64,000 nucleotides of DNA from Enterobacter sp. ENT03. GTDB taxonomy: Bacteria; Pseudomonadota; Gammaproteobacteria; Enterobacterales; Enterobacteriaceae. How positions within the stretch are numbered: the first letter of the stretch is position 1; each line of letters starts with the position of its first letter. Location of the stretch: assembly GCF_019218745.1 (NCBI RefSeq), contig NZ_JAHUXA010000010.1, forward strand, positions 62,001-126,000, given 5' to 3'. The notes below the pieces were generated by a model that was not told where the DNA came from, searched no databases, and worked only from the letters and a program-made list of their open reading frames with translations. Below, piece after piece: positions 44,560-55,267 of the stretch. The position numbers and the translations under genes were made by a program.

Positions 44560-46287
44560 ATGCTCAACGAACGCCAGCTCGCCGTGCTGGAACATCTGGA
44601 AAACCAGCCGCTGACGCTGGCAGAACTGGCGCGCCGGGCGGGCGTATCAACGCGCACGCTGTTGCGTGATGTGGATTATCTTAACCTGACGCTTAGCGGC
44701 AAAGCGCGTATCACCACCGGTAACGGCCTCTGCCAGCTGGAGATTTTCGATCGTGGCAGCTATTTCAGGCTGTTGCAGCGCCACGACAACGACGATCGTC
44801 TGCTGGCGGAACTGTTGCTCAACGCCGTTACCACCCGCCGCGGGCTGGCAGAAGCACTGAACCTGCCGGAAACCTGGATAGCCGATAAGCTGGCGCGTCT
44901 GAAACAGCGCTATGCAAAGCGCTTTACGATTGCCGCACGCCCCGGGGCGGGCTATTTCATTGCTGAGCCGGAAGTAAAACGGGTGCTTATTCTCGCCAGC
45001 CTGCTGAAAAAAGATCCCGGTCTGCTGGCGCTGCGTAGCCATTTTCCCGCGGCGGACGAGGCGGTTGTCCTTGCCGAGTACCCCGATATTCACGGCGATT
45101 ATCTGGGCTGCGTGATCCAGGCGGTGTATGCCCTGCGTCACCAGCTCGAGGCTCCACTGCCGATCCGCGTCAGCGATGCGCTCGTTTCTTGCGTGAAAGG
45201 GATGGGCCTGTCGCTGCGCCCGCCTGCGCTGCAAACCCTGACCGCCATTCTGGAGATGCTGCAATCCCGCGCCCGTAAAGTCACACCGCAGCGCATCGCG
45301 GCATTACTGGAAAAAGTTCGCGATAACCATCCGCCCGCCATTATCGACGCGACGCTTATCGACAATCTGACCGGACATTTACTTCGCTGTGCGGCCACGC
45401 CGGTATGGCTGACGGAGAGCCGGCAGCACAGTCTTAACCCTCTTAAAACCGCCTGGCCCGCCGCTTTTGATATGAGCATTCGCTTTATCGCCCTGCTGCG
45501 CGACCAGCTGGACGTGCCGGTATTCGACAGCGATCTTATCGGCCTCTATTTTGCCTGTAGCCTTGAACGTCATCAGACCGAACGCCAGCCGGTGATCCTG
45601 CTGTCCGATCAGAATGCGATTGCCACCATCAACAAAATGGCCATTGAGCGCGAAGTGCTGAACTGCCGGGTGGTTATCGCGCGCAGCCTGAGTGACGTCC
45701 ATGAACTGATGCTGACACTGTCGCCGGTGTGCGTCATCAATAACAGCCATTTCCGTCCTGACGACAGCCTTAAAAACTGTGTGACCCTCAAAAACATGAT
45801 CGCGCCTGCGGGCATCGCACAAATAAAAGATGCGGTGGAAACCGCTTTTATCCGCCATAACCTCACCCGGCTGTTTCCGGCGCAGGGCAGTTTTCATTAT
45901 GCGAATACCCCCTCGCAACACTGGGGTGAGATCATAAAGGCCGTGTGCCGCCAGCTCAGCGCGACGGGGCTGATTAGCCATGATGAGGCGGTGCGGCTGT
46001 GTGAACGTGAACAGGAGGGCGAGAATTTGATCGTCAATCAGCTCGCCATCCCCCACTGCTGGAGCGACGATCGGGCGGCGTTTTGCGGCTATTTTATTAC
46101 GCTGAATCATCCGGTGATCATCAATCACGAGCCGGTGGCGCATATGCTCATCGCCTGTGCGAGTGCAACGGCGCGGCAGGAGCTAAAAATTTTCAGTTTT
46201 GTGGCAAGCGTGATGCATCGTTATCCGGCACAGCGGATCGCGGCATTAGCGGGGTATGACGATTTTATGGCGTTGATGCAGGCGTAA
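44560..46287 (+). CDS. frvR: PRD-containing transcriptional regulator FrvR
   Basis: 575 residues (E. coli 582), of the MtlR/BglG-like class. N-terminal helix-turn-helix (LTLAELARRAGVSTRTLLRDVDYL), a central region with PTS-regulation-domain features, and a C-terminal EIIA-like domain with NQLAIPHCWSDDRAAF, where the His of IPH is the probable phosphorylation site. It likely reads the phosphorylation state of FrvA/FrvB and controls the frv operon. Confidence 0.9.
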   Translation: MLNERQLAVLEHLENQPLTLAELARRAGVSTRTLLRDVDYLNLTLSGKARITTGNGLCQLEIFDRGSYFRLLQRHDNDDRLLAELLLNAVTTRRGLAEALNLPETWIADKLARLKQRYAKRFTIAARPGAGYFIAEPEVKRVLILASLLKKDPGLLALRSHFPAADEAVVLAEYPDIHGDYLGCVIQAVYALRHQLEAPLPIRVSDALVSCVKGMGLSLRPPALQTLTAILEMLQSRARKVTPQRIAALLEKVRDNHPPAIIDATLIDNLTGHLLRCAATPVWLTESRQHSLNPLKTAWPAAFDMSIRFIALLRDQLDVPVFDSDLIGLYFACSLERHQTERQPVILLSDQNAIATINKMAIEREVLNCRVVIARSLSDVHELMLTLSPVCVINNSHFRPDDSLKNCVTLKNMIAPAGIAQIKDAVETAFIRHNLTRLFPAQGSFHYANTPSQHWGEIIKAVCRQLSATGLISHDEAVRLCEREQEGENLIVNQLAIPHCWSDDRAAFCGYFITLNHPVIINHEPVAHMLIACASATARQELKIFSFVASVMHRYPAQRIAALAGYDDFMALMQA

Positions 46288-46302
46288 TGCGGGGCGGGAA
46301 GC

Positions 46303-46330
46303 CTGTCCCCGCTCAGCAGAGCAGGGACAG
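46303..46330. terminator. Hairpin between frvR and the DUF1471 gene
   Basis: CTGTCCC (46303-46309) pairs with GGGACAG (46324-46330), with GCTC/GAGC adding to the stem. It lies between two convergent genes; no clear T run. Confidence 0.5.
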
Positions 46331-46343
46331 CAGCGTTGAAGAC

Positions 46344-46556
46344 TTATTTGTTCAGTTCTGCGGTCATGTGGATCAGGTTGCCGTTGTAGGCTTCGGTGAT
46401 TTTGTAAGACGATGCACCAGCCTGTTCTGCTTTCGCGGCGATCTGCGCTTCGGCACCGGACAGGGTGCTGTCAGTTACGGACACTGACTGGGCAGCGAAA
46501 GAACCAAATGATGCGGTAAGCGCGATAACTGCAACGAAAGTTTTGATGTTTTTCAT
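46344..46556 (-). CDS. DUF1471 (YhcN/BhsA-type) periplasmic stress protein
   Basis: 70 residues. Signal peptide MKNIKTFVAVIALTASFGSFAA, then a short DUF1471 domain (SVSVTDSTLSGAEAQIAAKA, ASSYKITEAYNGNLIHMTAEL). Members such as BhsA and McbA are small periplasmic or outer-membrane proteins induced by stress or linked to biofilm; the exact role here is unknown. A GGATAGACATC ribosome region precedes the ATG. Confidence 0.88.
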   Translation of the reverse strand: MKNIKTFVAVIALTASFGSFAAQSVSVTDSTLSGAEAQIAAKAEQAGASSYKITEAYNGNLIHMTAELNK

Positions 46557-46684
46557 GATGTCTATCCTTCAGGTTATTTGTTGAGATAAGGCGTGTCGCC
46601 TTGATGTGATAAATAGTAGACCTGTTTATCCCCAACGAATAGCGGAAGGATTTGCCGATAAACTTCAAAATTTTTGATTTACTT

Positions 46685-47506
46685 TTAAAGGCCTTTTACG
46701 CGCTGCGGATGGGTGTAAATCGTCGCCCGCCCCGGTTTACAAAAACCCACCAGCGTCAGGTTGCAGCGTTCCGCGACGTCTACCGCCAGGGTCGTCGCGG
46801 CGGAAACGGCAAACAGGATTTCGACGCCGCACATGGCGGATTTCTGCACCATCTCATAGCTGGCACGACTGGAAACCAGCGCCGCGCCCGGCAGCCAGCG
46901 TGCGCCTTCCTGCGCCCGACGCCCGAGCAGTTTGTCCAGCGCCACATGGCGACCCACATCTTCATGCCCGCCCGCCAGCTCGCCGGACGGCAGCAGCCAG
47001 GCCGCCGCATGCGTACAACCGGTGAGTTTGCCTACCGGCTGGAAATCTGTCAGATGGCGCAGGGCGTCGTCCAGCAAGGCAAGATCAAAAGTCTGGGTAA
47101 ACGGCAGCGGCGCGACCGGTTTGCCGATGTCATTGAGCTGCTCCACGCCGCACACGCCGCAGCCAGTCCGTCCGGCCAGCGCCCGACGGCGCTCTTTCAG
47201 CCCCATAAAGCGGCGGCTGGAAAGTTCGATTTGCACTTCCAGGCCGTTGCATACCGGCACGACGTCCATGCCGTAGATCTCGTTCGGCGCGTCAATAATT
47301 CCTTCCGACAGTGAAAAGCCGAGGGCAAACTGCGGCAGATCTTTGGGCGAGGCCATCATCACCACGTGGGAGATGCCGTTGTAAACCAGCGCGACGGGCA
47401 CTTCTTCTGCCAGCACGTCAGGCTGCGATTGATGCAAATCTTCACGCTTCCACAGCGCGACGGAACGGGATCCGATGAGAGCAGTCACAATTTCCTCTTC
47501 ATTCAC
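46685..47506 (-). CDS. fdhD: Formate dehydrogenase accessory sulfurtransferase FdhD
   Basis: 273 residues (E. coli 277). The persulfide-carrying CGVCG motif near 120 ([17 protein letters not shown]) and the phrases [52 protein letters not shown] and [13 protein letters not shown] are all present. It passes sulfur from IscS to the molybdenum cofactor of formate dehydrogenases. Divergent from fdoG. Confidence 0.96.
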   Translation of the reverse strand: MNEEEIVTALIGSRSVALWKREDLHQSQPDVLAEEVPVALVYNGISHVVMMASPKDLPQFALGFSLSEGIIDAPNEIYGMDVVPVCNGLEVQIELSSRRFMGLKERRRALAGRTGCGVCGVEQLNDIGKPVAPLPFTQTFDLALLDDALRHLTDFQPVGKLTGCTHAAAWLLPSGELAGGHEDVGRHVALDKLLGRRAQEGARWLPGAALVSSRASYEMVQKSAMCGVEILFAVSAATTLAVDVAERCNLTLVGFCKPGRATIYTHPQRVKGL

Positions 47507-47678
47507 GGCACATATTGTTCACTAATTGTTAACCAAGCAGGAACAGGCCTAATGACAATGTGGTATTCTTCTGGTATTCCCCGCCGGAAAGCAGGGGATC
47601 TCATAATTCTGAACCTTTGCGGCGCCAGCCGCAAAGTATAACTACACGAGTAAATGTCGAAATAACGAAGGAGTGACC

Positions 47679-50600
47679 ATGCAGGTCAGCAGAAGGCAGT
47701 TCTTTAAGATCTGCGCTGGCGGTATGGCAGGCACGACGGCAGCAGCGCTGGGCTTTGCCCCTGGCGTAGCGCTGGCGGAAACGCGGCAGTACAAACTGCT
47801 GCGTACCCGTGAAACCCGAAACACCTGCACATATTGCTCTGTCGGCTGTGGGCTGTTGATGTACAGCCTCGGTGACGGCGCGAAAAACGCAAAAGCGTCC
47901 ATTTTCCATATCGAAGGCGACCCGGATCACCCGGTTAACCGTGGCGCATTGTGCCCGAAAGGGGCCGGTCTGGTGGACTTTATCCACTCTGAATCACGCC
48001 TGAAATATCCGGAATATCGCGCGCCAGGTTCTGATAAATGGCAGCGTATCAGCTGGGATGAGGCGTTTGATCGCATCGCTAAGCTGATGAAAGAAGATCG
48101 TGATGCCAACTATATTGCGAAAAACGCAGAAGGCACCACCGTCAACCGCTGGCTCTCGACCGGTATGCTTTGCGCATCCGCCGCCAGCAACGAAACCGGC
48201 TATTTATCCCAGAAATTTACCCGCGCACTCGGCATGTTAGCCGTCGACAACCAGGCGCGTGTCTGACACGGACCAACGGTAGCAAGTCTTGCTCCAACAT
48301 TTGGTCGCGGTGCGATGACCAACCACTGGGTCGACATGAAGAACGCCAACCTCATCGTGGTGATGGGTGGGAATGCGGCTGAAGCACATCCGGTGGGATT
48401 CCGCTGGGCGATGGAAGCCAAAATCCATAATGGCGCGAAGCTGATTGTGATTGATCCGCGCTTTACGCGCACGGCCTCGGTCGCTGATTTCTATGCGCCG
48501 ATCCGCCCCGGTACTGACATTGCCTTCCTGTCAGGCGTGATCCTGTACCTGCTCACCAACGAAAAATACAACCGCGAATATACCGAGGCCTATACCAACG
48601 CCAGCCTGATCGTGCGTGAAGATTTCGGCTTCGACGATGGCCTGTTTACCGGTTATGACGCGGACAAACGCCAGTACGACCGGGCGACGTGGAACTACGA
48701 GCTGGATGAGCGCGGCTTTGCAAAACGCGACACCACGCTGACGCACCCGCGCTGCGTGTGGAACATGATGAAGAAACACGTCTCCCGCTACACGCCGGAC
48801 GTGGTTGAAAACATCTGTGGTACGCCAAAAGCCGACTTCCTGAAAGTCTGCGAATACATTGCGGAAACCAGCGTTCACGATAAGACCGCCTCGTTCCTGT
48901 ATGCCCTCGGCTGGACGCAACACTCCGTCGGTGCGCAGAACATTCGTACGATGGCGATGATCCAGTTGCTGCTCGGCAACATGGGGATGGCAGGCGGCGG
49001 CGTTAACGCCCTGCGCGGTCACTCCAACATTCAGGGTCTGACCGACCTCGGCCTGCTGACGCAAAGCCTGCCGGGTTATATGACGCTGCCGAATGACAAA
49101 CAGGCCGATCTGCAAACCTATCTGGCGGGTAACACCACCAAACCGCTGCTGGAAAATCAGGTCAACTACTGGAGCAACTACCCGAAATTCTTCGTCTCGC
49201 TGATGAAAGCCTTCTATGGCGACAAAGCGACGGCAGAGAACAACTGGGGCTTTGACTGGTTGCCGAAGTGGGACAAAGGCTACGACGTACTGCAATATTT
49301 CGAGATGATGAACGAGGGCAAGGTCAACGGCTATCTTTGCCAGGGCTTTAACCCGGTCGCCTCTTTCCCGAATAAAAACAAAGTGATCGCGTCGCTGTCG
49401 AAACTGAAATTCCTGGTGACTATCGATCCGCTGAACACCGAGACGTCTACTTTCTGGCAGAACCACGGTGAGCAGAACGACGTGGATCCGTCCACCATCC
49501 AGACCGAAGTGTTCCGTCTGCCGTCCACCTGCTTCGCGGAAGAAAACGGCTCTATCGTTAACTCCGGTCGCTGGCTGCAATGGCACTGGAAAGGTGCGGA
49601 TGCCCCCGGCGAAGCGCTGAACGACGGCGAGATCCTGGCGGGTATTTTCATGCGTCTGCGCAAGATGTACGCCGCAGAAGGCGGAGCGAATCCGGAACAG
49701 GTGCTGAACATGTCCTGGAACTACCTGACGCCGGAAAACCCGTCGGCGGAAGAAGTGGCCATGGAAACCAACGGCAAAGCGCTGGCGGATATTATCGATC
49801 CGGTCAGCGGCGATGTGCTGGCGAAAAAAGGCAATCAGCTGAGTTCCTTTGCGCACCTGCGCGACGATGGCACCACCTCCAGTGGTTGCTGGATCTTCGC
49901 CGGGAGCTGGACGCCGGATGGCAACCAGATGGCGCGTCGCGATAACGCCGATCCGTCAGGCCTTGGCAATACGCTGGGCTGGGCATGGGCGTGGCCGCTG
50001 AACCGCCGCATCCTGTATAACCGCGCCTCCGCTGATCCGCAGGGTAAACCCTGGGATCCGAAACGCCAGCTGTTGTCTTACGCCAACGGTAAGTGGGTCG
50101 GGGCCGATATTCCGGACTACAACACCGCGCCGCCAGGCAGCGATGTCGGGCCGTTTATCATGCTGCAGGAAGGTGTAGGTCGCCTGTTTGCCATTGATAA
50201 AATGGCTGAAGGTCCGTTCCCGGAACACTACGAGCCGTTCGAAACGCCGCTGGGTACTAACCCGCTGCACCCGAACGTTATTTCTAACCCGGCCGCCCGT
50301 ATCTTTAAAGGCGATGCGGATGCGTTAGGAAAAGCGGATAAGTTCCCGTATGTCGGCACCACGTATCGCCTGACCGAGCATTTCCACTACTGGACCAAAC
50401 ACGCATTGCTAAACGCCATTGCGCAGCCGGAACAGTTCGTGGAGATCGGCGAAAAACTGGCGGGCAAGCTGGGCATCACCCAGGGCGATACCGTGCGCGT
50501 CTCCTCTAACCGTGGCTATATCAAAGCCAAGGCGGTGGTGACGAAACGTATTCGTACCCTGAACGTGAACGGTCAGCAGGTTGATACCATCGGTATCCCG

Positions 50601-50729
50601 ATCCACTGGGGTTATCAGGGCGTGGCGAAGAAAGGCTTTATCGCCAACACGCTGACGCCGTTTGTCGGTGATGCAAACACGCAAACGCCGGAGTTTAAGG
50701 CGTTCCTGGTGAACGTGGAAAAGGTGTAA
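47679..50729 (+). CDS. fdoG: Formate dehydrogenase-O major subunit, selenocysteine enzyme
   Basis: 1016 residues, exactly the E. coli FdoG length, when the in-frame TGA at 48264-48266 is read as selenocysteine 196 (NQARV-U-HGPTVA). Twin-arginine signal SRRQFFK, the 4Fe-4S cysteines in NTCTYCSVGCG and GALCPKG, and molybdopterin-domain phrases such as VVMGGNAAEAHP. It oxidises formate at the periplasmic face of the inner membrane and passes electrons to FdoH. GAAGGAG precedes the ATG at 47679; an in-frame GTG at 47673 overlaps that site and is less likely. Confidence 0.98.
48264..48306 (+). promoter_or_regulatory. Selenocysteine codon and SECIS hairpin
   Basis: TGA followed at once by a stem-loop: GGACCAA (48270-48276) pairs with TTGGTC (48301-48306) and AGCAAG with TTGCT around a loop with the GU needed by SelB. 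Same arrangement as E. coli fdoG and fdnG. Confidence 0.92.
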
Positions 50730-50741
50730 CGGAGACGACTC

Positions 50742-51644
50742 ATGGCTTATCAATCGCAAGACATTATCCGTCGTTCCGCGACTAACGGTTTCACCCCCGC
50801 GCCTCAGGCGCGGGATCACCAGCTGGAAGTGGCGAAGCTCATCGACGTCACCACCTGTATCGGCTGTAAAGCCTGTCAGGTGGCCTGTTCTGAGTGGAAC
50901 GACATCCGTGATGAAGTCGGACATAACGTCGGGGTGTATGACAACCCGGCGGATCTGACCGCTAAATCCTGGACGGTGATGCGTTTCTCGGAAGTGGAAC
51001 AAAACGACAAACTGGAGTGGCTGATCCGCAAGGACGGCTGTATGCACTGCGCCGATCCTGGCTGTCTGAAGGCCTGCCCGTCTGAAGGGGCAATCATTCA
51101 GTACGCTAACGGCATCGTCGATTTCCAGTCGGAACAGTGTATCGGCTGCGGCTACTGCATTGCGGGCTGCCCGTTTGATGTACCGCGCATGAACCCGGAC
51201 GACAACCGCGTCTACAAATGCACCCTGTGCGTGGACCGCGTAACGGTCGGCCAGGAGCCAGCGTGCGTGAAAACTTGTCCGACCGGGGCTATCCACTTTG
51301 GCTCTAAAGAGGATATGAAGAACCTCGCCGGTGAGCGTGTGGCCGAACTGAAAACGCGCGGCTACGACAATGCAGGCCTGTACGATCCGGCAGGCGTTGG
51401 CGGGACGCACGTGATGTACGTGCTGCACCACGCTGATAAACCGAATCTTTATCATGGCCTGCCGGAAAACCCGGAAATCAGCGCCACGGTGAAATTCTGG
51501 AAAGGCATCTGGAAACCGCTCGCGGCTGTCGGCTTTGCGGCAACCTTCGCGGCCAGTATCTTCCACTACGTCGGTGTCGGTCCGAACCGCGCAGAGGAAG
51601 AGGACGACAATCTGCATGAAGAGAAAGACGAGGTGCGCAAATGA
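50742..51644 (+). CDS. fdoH: Formate dehydrogenase-O iron-sulfur subunit
   Basis: 300 residues, the E. coli length. Four 4Fe-4S clusters: [45 protein letters not shown] and [17 protein letters not shown], then a C-terminal membrane anchor ([22 protein letters not shown]). It wires FdoG to the cytochrome FdoI. Overlaps fdoI by 4 bases. Confidence 0.98.
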   Translation: MAYQSQDIIRRSATNGFTPAPQARDHQLEVAKLIDVTTCIGCKACQVACSEWNDIRDEVGHNVGVYDNPADLTAKSWTVMRFSEVEQNDKLEWLIRKDGCMHCADPGCLKACPSEGAIIQYANGIVDFQSEQCIGCGYCIAGCPFDVPRMNPDDNRVYKCTLCVDRVTVGQEPACVKTCPTGAIHFGSKEDMKNLAGERVAELKTRGYDNAGLYDPAGVGGTHVMYVLHHADKPNLYHGLPENPEISATVKFWKGIWKPLAAVGFAATFAASIFHYVGVGPNRAEEEDDNLHEEKDEVRK

Positions 51645-52276
51645 GAAAACGTGACACCATCGTGCGCTACACCGCGCCGGAACGCATCAACCACTGGGTC
51701 ACCGCCTTCTGCTTCGTGCTGGCGTCGGTGAGCGGGCTGGGCTTTTTCTTCCCGTCCTTCAACTGGCTGATGCACATTCTCGGTACGCCGCAGCTGGCGC
51801 GCATTCTGCACCCCTTTGTCGGTGTGGTGATGTTTGCCTCGTTCATCATTATGTTTTTCCGCTACTGGCATCATAACCTCATCAATCGCGACGATATTTT
51901 CTGGGCGAAGAACATTCGCAAGATCATCGTCAACGACGAGGTGGGCGATACCGGGCGTTATAATTTCGGCCAGAAATGCGTGTTCTGGGCGGCGATTATT
52001 TTGCTGGTGTTGCTGCTGGTTAGCGGTGTGATTATCTGGCGTCCGTACTTCGCGCCGGTCTTCTCAATCCCGGTGATCCGCTTTGCCCTAATGCTGCATT
52101 CATTTGCCGCAGTAGGGTTAATTGTGGTTATCATGGTGCATATCTACGCCGCCCTATGGGTTAAAGGCACCATAACCGCGATGGTGGAAGGCTGGGTAAC
52201 CAGCTCGTGGGCAAAGAAACATCACCCGCGCTGGTACCGTGAAGTCCGCCAGAAAGAGGATAAGTCACCTGAATGA
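51641..52276 (+). CDS. fdoI: Formate dehydrogenase-O cytochrome b556 subunit
   Basis: 211 residues, four membrane segments, with heme histidines near [18 protein letters not shown], in the second helix region around residue 57, and in [24 protein letters not shown]. It hands electrons to the quinone pool. ATGA overlaps with both fdoH and fdhE mark a tight operon. Confidence 0.97.
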   Translation: MRKRDTIVRYTAPERINHWVTAFCFVLASVSGLGFFFPSFNWLMHILGTPQLARILHPFVGVVMFASFIIMFFRYWHHNLINRDDIFWAKNIRKIIVNDEVGDTGRYNFGQKCVFWAAIILLVLLLVSGVIIWRPYFAPVFSIPVIRFALMLHSFAAVGLIVVIMVHIYAALWVKGTITAMVEGWVTSSWAKKHHPRWYREVRQKEDKSPE

Positions 52277-53202
52277 GTATTCGCATAATTCCGCAAGATG
52301 AGCTGGAAAAGAGCGAGAAACGCGCGGCGGATATGATCCCGCCGCTGCTTTTCCCCAGACTCAAAAACCTCTATAACCGCCGTGCTGAGCGGCTGCGTCA
52401 ACTGGCGGAAAGCAATCCGCTTGGCGATTATCTGCGCTTTGCCGCGCTGATCGCCCACGCGCAGGAAGTGGTGTTATACGACCATCCGTTACAGATGGAT
52501 CTCACCACCCGCATCAAAGAAGCCAACGACCAGAGTAAACCGCCGCTGGACATTCATGTCCTGCCGCGCGATGCGCACTGGCAGAAGCTGCTGCATTCGC
52601 TGATCGCCGAACTGAAACCGGAGATGAGCGGCACGGCGCTGGCGGTCATAGAGAACCTGGAAAAAGCATCGTCCCAGGAACTTGAGGCGATGGCCAGCGC
52701 GCTGTTTGCCACGGATTTTGCGTCAGTGAGCAGCGATAAAGCGCCGTTTATCTGGGCAGCGTTATCGCTGTACTGGGCGCAGATGGCCAGCCTGATCCCC
52801 GGCAAAGCCCGCGCGGAATATGGCGAACAACGTCAGTTCTGTCCGGTATGCGGCTCGATTCCGGTTTCCAGTATGGTGCATATCGGTACCACTCAAGGGC
52901 TGCGTTATCTGCACTGCAACCTGTGTGAAACCGAGTGGCACGTGGTCCGCGTGAAGTGCAGCAACTGCGAGCAAACACGCGATCTGCATTACTGGTCGCT
53001 GGACAGCGAACAGTCGGCCATCAAAACCGAAACCTGCGGCGATTGCGGAACTTACCTGAAAATTCTTTATCAGGAAAAAGACCCGAACGTTGAGCCGGTG
53101 GCAGACGATCTGGCCTCGCTGGTGCTGGACGCGCGTATGGAGCAGGAGGGCTTTGCCCGCAGCTCCATTAACCCGTTCCTGTTCCCTGGTGAAGGTGAGT
53201 AA
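52273..53202 (+). CDS. fdhE: Formate dehydrogenase accessory protein FdhE
   Basis: 309 residues, the E. coli length. A helical N-terminal half and a C-terminal half with paired metal-binding cysteines: [25 protein letters not shown] and CGDCGTYL. A rubredoxin-like iron-binding protein needed for activity of the respiratory formate dehydrogenases. Last gene of the fdo operon. Confidence 0.96.
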   Translation: MSIRIIPQDELEKSEKRAADMIPPLLFPRLKNLYNRRAERLRQLAESNPLGDYLRFAALIAHAQEVVLYDHPLQMDLTTRIKEANDQSKPPLDIHVLPRDAHWQKLLHSLIAELKPEMSGTALAVIENLEKASSQELEAMASALFATDFASVSSDKAPFIWAALSLYWAQMASLIPGKARAEYGEQRQFCPVCGSIPVSSMVHIGTTQGLRYLHCNLCETEWHVVRVKCSNCEQTRDLHYWSLDSEQSAIKTETCGDCGTYLKILYQEKDPNVEPVADDLASLVLDARMEQEGFARSSINPFLFPGEGE

Positions 53203-53213
53203 TGAAAGAGGTG

Positions 53214-53239
53214 AACCGGGCGAGCTCGCTTGCCCGGTT
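53214..53239 (+). terminator. fdo operon terminator
   Basis: AACCGGGC (53214-53221) pairs with GCCCGGTT (53232-53239), followed by TTTC. It lies between convergent fdhE and the kinase-like gene and overlaps close to the stop of the latter. Confidence 0.65.
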
Positions 53240-53240
53240 T

Positions 53241-54152
53241 TCAGCGCGCCAGGCCAAAACCCGCGCGGGTTAGAGCTTTAATATTTGTTTTTCGCATTGG
53301 GCTATCTTTACCCAGCGATAAATCAAAGCTGTTGATTACGCGGACGTATTCTGGTTTTAAATCATCGGGAACATGACGATAACCGCCTTTAATATAGTCG
53401 TAGACGATTTCTTTTTTTAACTCGTGACTTAAATCTTCCAGGTTGTTCTTACTGAAAACCAGACCAAAATCGACGGGAACCACGTTCCCCTTTGCCGTTT
53501 TTAAAAAATTGTCGGGTTTAGGATCGGCAATGAAAAAACCTTGGTTGTACATCTCTTTCACGCCAGCAAGGGTTTCTGAAAAACCAGGCCGCGTGCCGTG
53601 CAAAAACGGCATTTTTATCCCGCCATCAATCATTGTCGCAACCAGTTCGCTGCCACCGGTTTTTTTATTGTATTCGTTGCATAGCGTTACTTCATGCTGC
53701 GCTTTATGGGGATCAAAAAATTTCATTTCCTTGATGACATAATCGCCATCCCGGTACACAACGCCCCTTGCGCCGCTGCCGATAAGTGCTTTGCTACTAT
53801 CAGTAAGCGCTTTGCTGCTGCCGATCGCTTCATTTTTTATTAATAACTTTTCAGCATTGTTCTGCCACAGGCCGATCTGGTTATTAATAAATGATTCACT
53901 TTTCAAGGAGGTGACTTTTTTAAGCGTATCAACTAACCGGGAAACCCCTTCATAGTTTATGTTCTTCCCGCACACACTCTTACCAAAAATAAAACCAGCT
54001 TCACCGTTATTAAATTTGTAATGCGTGTTCGCTATTTTTATCAGCTTGTTGAAAGATTTTTCAGATAACGCAGCGTTGTGCTCTTTTTTATGGATAGCAC
54101 TTTGCAGGGTATCAGTATTTACGTTAATTCTGGAGCGATTAATAGTAAACAT
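53241..54152 (-). CDS. Protein-kinase-fold protein resembling secreted effector kinases
   Basis: 303 residues, AT-rich. The second half has the kinase core: glycine loop IGSGARGVVYRDG (124-136), ATP-anchoring Lys141 (YVIKEMKF), a helix-C glutamate (Glu154 or Glu160), a catalytic loop with Asp210, Lys212 and Asn215 (IADPKPDN, Asp-Pro-Lys-Pro as in HRDLKPEN), and DFG at 228-230. The compact size and unusual catalytic loop recall effector kinases such as OspG/NleH and HopBF1; the N-terminal 120 residues are unassigned. No type III secretion genes are in the window. It follows a companion gene by 40 bases. Confidence 0.75.
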   Translation of the reverse strand: MFTINRSRINVNTDTLQSAIHKKEHNAALSEKSFNKLIKIANTHYKFNNGEAGFIFGKSVCGKNINYEGVSRLVDTLKKVTSLKSESFINNQIGLWQNNAEKLLIKNEAIGSSKALTDSSKALIGSGARGVVYRDGDYVIKEMKFFDPHKAQHEVTLCNEYNKKTGGSELVATMIDGGIKMPFLHGTRPGFSETLAGVKEMYNQGFFIADPKPDNFLKTAKGNVVPVDFGLVFSKNNLEDLSHELKKEIVYDYIKGGYRHVPDDLKPEYVRVINSFDLSLGKDSPMRKTNIKALTRAGFGLAR

Positions 54153-54192
54153 AATATATCCACATTATTATTTGGGTATCATAATGACTATT

Positions 54193-54849
54193 TTACTCAT
54201 TCGTGCCGGTTGGGTTTTGCTCGTTCATCCACAGCTTAATGGTGTGCAAATGCACCATGACGGCATTATATTGCGTGTCGCTGTCGATTTTATGATTACC
54301 AAACGCGCTGAATTTTTCACCGGCAATAGGCTGTTGCAGCAGTGCCTTAAATGCGCTTTTATCTTCTTCAATATGATTATAGTCAGAAAGATATTGCAGA
54401 TTAGTGGTAACCGATCTGATCTTATTGGTCGCATTAACTTCCGTCATGTTTGAACAGCCGAGAATGGTATCCAGATGCGCAAGTAATTCATTTTTCTTTA
54501 TGGTTACCTGTTCTGGCGATTTCATATGATTAATAATTTCATCAGGTAGTCCAAGCTTACCCCCAGCACCCATCTGCGTAGCGATCTTTAAATCTTGAGC
54601 AGGGATCTGGTTGCCTTCACTGACAGACCGCCAGGAGGATTGTTTTTTACTTTCCAGTTCGACCATCATATTATTATATTTACTGGATTTTTGTAGATCA
54701 TAAACATGATTTGAGTTATTAATACTTTTCAACTTTTTCGCGATTTGGGTTTGAACTTTATTAACATCAAAAGAATCCTTCATCGCTAATTCATATCTGG
54801 CATCGATATTTCTTAGCAAATGTGCTTTAACATAGGTCAGGGCGCCCAT
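54193..54849 (-). CDS. Hypothetical protein, partner of the kinase-like gene
   Basis: 218 residues, AT-rich, soluble and mainly helical (DSFDVNKVQTQIAKKLKS; NNMMVELESKKQSSW; KKNELLAHLDTILG). No family, signal peptide or membrane segment seen. It lies first in a two-gene unit; GGAG sits 7 bases before the ATG and a TATAAT box lies just upstream. Chaperone, substrate, antidote or second effector are all possible. Confidence 0.65.
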   Translation of the reverse strand: MGALTYVKAHLLRNIDARYELAMKDSFDVNKVQTQIAKKLKSINNSNHVYDLQKSSKYNNMMVELESKKQSSWRSVSEGNQIPAQDLKIATQMGAGGKLGLPDEIINHMKSPEQVTIKKNELLAHLDTILGCSNMTEVNATNKIRSVTTNLQYLSDYNHIEEDKSAFKALLQQPIAGEKFSAFGNHKIDSDTQYNAVMVHLHTIKLWMNEQNPTGTNE

Positions 54850-55090
54850 ACTTTATCTCCATAATTATACCGAATAATACGCTATAATATTACAAAGCAG
54901 ACAAGCTCCTATAAATTAACTTTTATATTAGCAACAATCAAAAACGGCCATGAATCGAAAAGATTAATTGGCTACATCCTGATTTTTGGCGCGATTCATC
55001 ATGCAGCGCTCGTTTCAGATAAATTAATGAGCGCAACCCGGTCCATTGGCACACCGGGTTGTGGATACTCAGAGCCTAATGACCAGGCTT
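54850..55090. other. Spacer upstream of the kinase-like pair
   Basis: AT-rich promoter region for the pair (54860-54930), then a hairpin with exact arms CAACCCGGT (55034-55042) and ACCGGGTTG (55053-55061) that may be an old terminator. No coding frame seen. Confidence 0.55.
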
Positions 55091-55159
55091 TTACTCTTCC
55101 TCGTTGCCGCCCTCTTTATCGTCACCAAAGCATTCGAATTGCAACTGGACGCGGGATTT
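55091..55159 (-). pseudogene. Decayed duplicate of the fabY 3' end
   Basis: Read on the minus strand it encodes SRVQLQFECFGDDK joined directly to EGGNEEE and a stop. The true fabY C-terminus (56374-56510) reads [14 protein letters not shown], then 21 more residues, then EGGNEEE and stop. So this is a second copy with an internal deletion of about 63 bases, 1.2 kb away. It marks how the hydrolase segment was inserted beside fabY. Confidence 0.85.
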
Positions 55160-55232
55160 TGTGAGGCGCTTTCAGAAAGCGTAATCCCCTGAGAACCTGG
55201 CGTTTACAACGGTTATCCACCCCGCTATAAGA

Positions 55233-55248
55233 CTGTTTATACATACAG
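55233..55248. promoter_or_regulatory. LexA (SOS) box upstream of the hydrolase
   Basis: CTGTTTATACATACAG: exact CTGT-N8-ACAG core, with 16 of 20 positions of the extended E. coli consensus. It lies 20 bases before the hydrolase ATG and overlaps the probable promoter region. Confidence 0.7.
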
Positions 55249-55267
55249 TTAATGGAGAGGGTAAAGT

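Noticed and set aside
48264-48266. fdoG as a pseudogene with a premature stop
   Set aside because: The TGA is at the family selenocysteine position and is followed by a SECIS hairpin.
48531-49856. 441-codon frame opposite fdoG
   Set aside because: Antisense to a gene that matches FdoG over its whole length; composition is biased and there is no start signal.
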